A stretch of 36,596 nt of DNA from an uncultured Porphyromonadaceae bacterium (GTDB taxonomy: Bacteria; Bacteroidota; Bacteroidia; Bacteroidales; Muribaculaceae): assembly GCA_947575235.1 (NCBI GenBank), contig CANPMT010000031.1, positions 1-36,596 of the forward strand. Direction: 5' to 3'. Numbering within the stretch: position 1 is the first letter of the stretch; the number at the start of each line of letters is the position of its first letter. Below are positions 32,798-36,596 of this stretch, one piece after another. The position numbers were made by a program, and so were the translations under genes. A model generated the notes under the pieces. It was given only the letters and a program-made list of their open reading frames with translations. It was not told where the DNA came from and did not search any database.

Positions 32798-35700
32798 TTA
32801 GTAGGAGAATGTGAGACCGAATGTGAATGTCTTGTTAAGAGGGTACAGACGGCCAAGGTCGGAATCGGGATGCTCCGGGTCAACGAATTTAACCTTTGTG
32901 AATGTAAGGAGGTTATATGCGTTGAAGTAAACACGGAGGCGTGTCTGGCGTGTCACGCTCGCGGGGAGGGTGTAGCCGAGCTCGATGCTCTTGAGACGCA
33001 GATAGTCGGTGCTTACACGGTTGAACGATGAGTCGCCGTCAGGATATCTGCCGGTGTAGGCATAATAACCTGAGATCCATTCAGTGGCGGGATCGTAGGG
33101 ATCGGCTGTCGGATCAACCGGATGCCAGCGGTCGGTGTACTGTTCAAGGATACCGCCGCCCATATCACCCCAGATTGAGTAGAGGGGCTCCTCATATTTC
33201 ATTGAGCCGAGGGCTGAACCCTGCCAGAGCATCGAGAAGTCGAAGTCTCTCCAGTTTACCGCCACGTTGAGCGAGTAGTTCATCCAGGGTGTCTGGTCGA
33301 ACGCGAAGGGGTGTTTGTCCTGGTCGTTGATCTCGCCGTCGCCGTTCCAGTCTTCATATTTGTAATCGCCGGGAAGAGCATCTTTCTCGTGATAGATGTT
33401 GTAGTTCCAGATGTCATACCAGCTGTTGAAGCGGCCGTCGCCTGTGAGACCGAACTGAACACCCTGGTAACGGTTGTTGAGGTTGTCGTTTCTCCAGCGG
33501 TCGTATGAGTTGGCATACGGGCCCTTGTTGGCTGCGTAGAGATATTTGTTGCGTGTCACTGTCACCATACCGCGGAGGTTGTAGTTGACCTCGCCGATAC
33601 GGTTAGCGTGGCGGAGCTCGAGCTCCATACCCATGTGTGAGTCGCTGTTGATGTTCTCAAGCGGAGCGGTGGCGCCCACAACTGTGGGGAGTGCGCCGTT
33701 GTTGCGCTCGTAGAGGCCGGTACGCTTGCGGTGGAAGTAGTCGAACGAAAGACCGAAGATGCCGTTTCTCATGTCGAGGTCAACACCGACGTCGAATGTC
33801 TTCGACTTATACCATGAGATGTTGACGTTGGGGAGTGACAGAGGTGAGGCTGCCGAGATGTACTGGCCGTTGAATACGTAGCCGGGTGAGTAACCGTTGT
33901 AGTTACCGTTGTCGGCGGGAATACCTGCGGGATACTGGTAACCCATTACCCATTCGTAGTTCACGCCGCTGTCGTCACCGAGTTCACCGTAGCTTGCACG
34001 GATCTTGAGGTTGTTGATGAAGTCGAGCGCCTGGGTGTTGCGGAAGAAGGCCTCCTCGGAGATTCTCCAACCGGCTGACACTGAGGGGAAGAAACCCCAC
34101 TGGTGACCCTTGGCGAATTTCGATGAACCGTCATAGCGGAACTGAGCCTCGATGAGGTAACGGTCGGCAAATGAGTAGTTCACACGGCCTATAAGGGCAT
34201 TGTTGGCATACTCGTAGATGTCGTTGTTGCCGCTGTTCATGGCGCCGATCTGGCCCTCGGTGACACCAGTGAGTAGATAAGGATTCGAGAAAGCAAGGTC
34301 GCGGACAGCGTAGAAGTTGTCGCCTGTGCGTTTCTGACCCTCCCAGCCTACGGTGGCGCCTACGTTGTGGAGTTCGTTGAACTCACGGTTGTAGTTGAGG
34401 AGGAACTGGTAGAGATACTGCGATTTGTTATAGTATTCGCGGCGCAGGTTGCTCGGTGAGCTGTTGTTGTAGATCTTCTGCACGTAAGTGTCGGTGAGCT
34501 CATCGTAGGCATACTGATAGTATTCCTTACGGTAAATCTCGTTGTCGTCGGTACGGTAGTCGTAGCTGATAAGTGCTTTCGCCTCCAGACCTTTCAATGC
34601 CGGCACATATGCGCCGAAATCGAAGTTGAGATATGCGGATGACTCGAATGTCTTCTGGCGGTATTTGCGGTGACCGCTGATCTCTGAGGTCATCATGGCC
34701 ACTGTGTTCTGCTCCAGGTCAAGACCTGCATAGTTGAGCATGGTGTTCTCGGGGTCGGCATAAGCGGGGAAGAGCACACCCTGTTTCCAGTAGTTGCGGA
34801 TGATGTCTACAGATGAATTGTAGGGAGTGTTTCGGCTGTCGGCCATACCTGCAAGGTTTGCATAGAACTTGAGGCCCTTTACAATCTCGGATGTGATGTT
34901 GGCGCGTACGTTGTATTTGTCGTAGTTCAGGTCGCCGCTCTTGAAGAGACCCTCCTGATAGAAATAGCCGAAGCTGACGTAATACTGATTCTTCTCGTTA
35001 CCGCCGGATACGCTCACGTCGTGCTGTGTCTGGGGTGCGGTGTTTGAGAAAACGAGGTCGTTCCAGTCAGAGATTCTACGTGTGCCGTTGGCGAGAGCCT
35101 CGAAGTCGGCCTGAGTGAAACCGATTGAGCCGCCGTTGATGTTGTTCCATTTCTGCTCGTTGTAGATTGTCATGGCGTCGTAGGCGCTGGCGAGCTGGGG
35201 CATCTTGTTGGGCTTCTGGATGGTGTAGGAGCCGCTGTAGGTTACGTTGACCTTTCCGGCGCTGCCACCCTTTGTGGTGACGAGGAGCACACCGTTGGCG
35301 GCGCGTACACCGTAGATGGCTGCAGAGGCATCTTTCAGCACTGAGATATCCTGGATGTCGGTGGCGTTGAGACGCTGGAAATCCTCTACTGTGCGGGGTA
35401 CACCGTCGATTACCACGAGCGGTGAACCAAGACCGCGGATATCCATGTTGTTGTTATACGTGCCGGGCTCCGAGCTCTTCTGCCATACACGCAGACCGGG
35501 CACACGGCCGGTGAGCATGTTCTGGGGGTTCTCGCTCTTGGTCTGGAGCATCTCGTCACCCTTGACGCTGGCCACGGCGCCTGTGATTGAACCACGGCGC
35601 TGCGTGCCGTAACCCACAACCACGAGCTCATCCATGAGCTGAACGTCAGATTTCATAACCACGTTGATTACTGAACGCCCGTTGAGTTTCTCCTCAATGG

Positions 35701-35971
35701 GGTTGTAGCCTACATATTGGAAAAGGAGTGTGGCGTTGGCGGGCACTTTGAGTGAGAAGTTGCCGTCAAGGTCGGTCGAGGTTCCCGTGGAAGTACCTTT
35801 AACCATTACAGTGGCTCCGATAAGGGGCTCATTCTGTTCATCTGATACTGTACCGGTGACGGTCACCGTGTTCTGAGCCATTGCACCGGAAGGATAAAGG
35901 GCGGATAGAAGCGCAATCGCCAGACAGGCGAAGAAGCGCATAAGACCGCCGGGAGTCTTCATAGATGTCAT
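32798..35971 (-). CDS. SusC/RagA family TonB-linked outer membrane protein
   Basis: A 1057-residue TonB-dependent importer. A signal peptide (hydrophobic LMRFFACLAIALLSALYPSGAMA) is followed by the CarboxypepD_reg-like domain (about 35-110: VTVTGTVSDEQNEPLIGATVMVKG), the motif MDELVVVGYGTQRRGSITGAV, and a plug with DIRGLGSPLVVIDGVP and ISVLKDASAAIYGVRAANGVLLVTTKGG. The rest is a 22-strand barrel ending with the C-terminal aromatic FGLTFSY. ATG 35971 was used; ATGs at residues 4 and 11 are possible, the latter giving a shorter signal peptide. It should import a glycan captured with SusD, and gene order suggests an alpha-mannan-type substrate. Confidence 0.96.
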   Translation of the reverse strand: MTSMKTPGGLMRFFACLAIALLSALYPSGAMAQNTVTVTGTVSDEQNEPLIGATVMVKGTSTGTSTDLDGNFSLKVPANATLLFQYVGYNPIEEKLNGRSVINVVMKSDVQLMDELVVVGYGTQRRGSITGAVASVKGDEMLQTKSENPQNMLTGRVPGLRVWQKSSEPGTYNNNMDIRGLGSPLVVIDGVPRTVEDFQRLNATDIQDISVLKDASAAIYGVRAANGVLLVTTKGGSAGKVNVTYSGSYTIQKPNKMPQLASAYDAMTIYNEQKWNNINGGSIGFTQADFEALANGTRRISDWNDLVFSNTAPQTQHDVSVSGGNEKNQYYVSFGYFYQEGLFKSGDLNYDKYNVRANITSEIVKGLKFYANLAGMADSRNTPYNSSVDIIRNYWKQGVLFPAYADPENTMLNYAGLDLEQNTVAMMTSEISGHRKYRQKTFESSAYLNFDFGAYVPALKGLEAKALISYDYRTDDNEIYRKEYYQYAYDELTDTYVQKIYNNSSPSNLRREYYNKSQYLYQFLLNYNREFNELHNVGATVGWEGQKRTGDNFYAVRDLAFSNPYLLTGVTEGQIGAMNSGNNDIYEYANNALIGRVNYSFADRYLIEAQFRYDGSSKFAKGHQWGFFPSVSAGWRISEEAFFRNTQALDFINNLKIRASYGELGDDSGVNYEWVMGYQYPAGIPADNGNYNGYSPGYVFNGQYISAASPLSLPNVNISWYKSKTFDVGVDLDMRNGIFGLSFDYFHRKRTGLYERNNGALPTVVGATAPLENINSDSHMGMELELRHANRIGEVNYNLRGMVTVTRNKYLYAANKGPYANSYDRWRNDNLNNRYQGVQFGLTGDGRFNSWYDIWNYNIYHEKDALPGDYKYEDWNGDGEINDQDKHPFAFDQTPWMNYSLNVAVNWRDFDFSMLWQGSALGSMKYEEPLYSIWGDMGGGILEQYTDRWHPVDPTADPYDPATEWISGYYAYTGRYPDGDSSFNRVSTDYLRLKSIELGYTLPASVTRQTRLRVYFNAYNLLTFTKVKFVDPEHPDSDLGRLYPLNKTFTFGLTFSY

Positions 35972-35986
35972 GATGTTATAGTTTTG

Positions 35987-36596
35987 TTATTTAGTTAGTT
36001 GATACTCTGCTAACGAGGCGTACTCCGCAGCGAAGGCGAATGTGAACATCGCCTCCATGTTGTTTCTGCCCCGGTCGGAATTCCAGCCCACAAGGAGGTT
36101 GGGCGGGAGCATATGGTTATAGAGGAAGTTGCTGTAGGCGTAGTCGAGGTTGGCCTGGAACGCCTCGGCATATCTGCCGGCCGCGGGATAGGAGGCCACC
36201 GCATCGGCATACCCTCTTTCAAGAACATTGTTAAACCAGTTGTTGAACCCTGTGATTGCGAATGTGTAGCAACCCTCCTTCCCGCCCGCGGGGGTGGCGA
36301 AGAAGCTGAAGCTCTTGTCGCACAGGTCTTTCAGCTGGGTCAGATAGCTCTCCTCTTTTGTGGCTGAGTAGAGCGCCGCTGCTCCCGAAATCATTGTGCC
36401 GGTGTTGTATGAATACTCTGTGCCGGTTCGGTCGCTGAGAGCCACATAAGCGCGGTAGCGCTCACCGTCGACTGTCTCATAGCGAACATTCCCACCGTTG
36501 TCGTCGCCACCCATCATGTCGGAGAATACCCCGTTGGATGGATTGAGAAGATGCGTCATCTGGTAATCATAGACCTTTCTCGCCATCTCAAGGTAG
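35987..36596 (-). CDS. GH76 glycoside hydrolase, C-terminal part (5' partial)
   Basis: Reading frame is open through the window edge (residues YLE precede the first visible Met at 36586), so the gene starts outside. The visible part of about 203 residues matches GH76, endo-alpha-1,6-mannanase fold: MTHLLNPSNGVFSDM, EYSYNTGTMISGAAALY, then TGFNNWFNNVLERGY and a C-terminal LVGWNSDRGRNNMEAMFTFAF. The Asp-Asp catalytic pair of the family lies upstream of the visible part, so activity cannot be judged. GH76 enzymes cut alpha-1,6-mannan backbones. It precedes susC by 15 nt and fits a mannan-targeting locus. Confidence 0.9.
   Translation of the reverse strand, partial: YLEMARKVYDYQMTHLLNPSNGVFSDMMGGDDNGGNVRYETVDGERYRAYVALSDRTGTEYSYNTGTMISGAAALYSATKEESYLTQLKDLCDKSFSFFATPAGGKEGCYTFAITGFNNWFNNVLERGYADAVASYPAAGRYAEAFQANLDYAYSNFLYNHMLPPNLLVGWNSDRGRNNMEAMFTFAFAAEYASLAEYQLTK

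Noticed and set aside
1..36596. tRNA, rRNA genes or known riboswitches
   Set aside because: No cloverleaf or rRNA-like sequence was noticed by eye in the intergenic stretches, which are short (at most about 240 nt).

Overview
The window looks like chromosomal DNA of a gut Bacteroidales bacterium, most like Muribaculaceae or Bacteroidaceae. Reasons: SusC/SusD pair with a DUF3823 lipoprotein, GH76, GH51 and GH29 glycosidases, PorT-like barrels, and Bacteroidetes-type promoters (TTTG or TTGG, about 20 nt, TAnnTTTG) instead of -35/-10 boxes. Species cannot be set from the window alone.

Layout. 1-5024 (+): end of a NodT/TolC-type efflux channel, an LpxA-family acyltransferase, CdsA, and a secreted GH51 arabinofuranosidase carrying an extra N-terminal GH43-like segment. 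5236-7898 (-): a LysM/periplasmic-binding fusion protein translationally coupled to a PorT-like barrel. 8030-14257 (-): a compact RiPP-type operon, read as two tandem precursor peptides, a radical SAM/SPASM maturase, a TonB-receptor-like outer membrane barrel and a C39-peptidase ABC exporter. 14416-15597 (-): an AAA-ATPase-like gene lacking its usual C-terminal nuclease domain. 15837-20469 (+): GH29 fucosidase, CutC and a transglutaminase-fold protein in overlapping frames, followed by an AspT-type transporter (20520-22235). 22238-28873 (-): pyruvate kinase, group B-like [FeFe] hydrogenase and its three maturases HydE, HydG, HydF. 29047-29703 (-): MarC. 29859-36596 (-): a polysaccharide utilization locus with GH76 (partial), SusC, SusD and a DUF3823 lipoprotein, ended by a strong intrinsic terminator.

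Most notable. The RiPP operon encodes two paralogous precursors with an almost identical leader ending in Gly-Gly and cores built from a repeat of the form STN-x-G-x-(C or W)-x-N. The two precursor frames are in phase and separated by a single TAG codon, the second one beginning with TTG. The AT-rich block holding this operon and the truncated ATPase is bounded exactly by a 50-bp inverted repeat (45/50 identical, no gaps; 7979-8028 and 15718-15767). Each repeat copy contains a complete outward-facing Bacteroidetes-type promoter. This could be a mobile or invertible module with outward promoters, or two copies of a shared regulatory element; a genome-wide search for the 50-mer would separate these.

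The hydrogenase operon links glycolytic pyruvate formation to H2 release: pyk, hydA, hydE, hydG and hydF run in one direction with gaps of 77 nt or less and one overlap.
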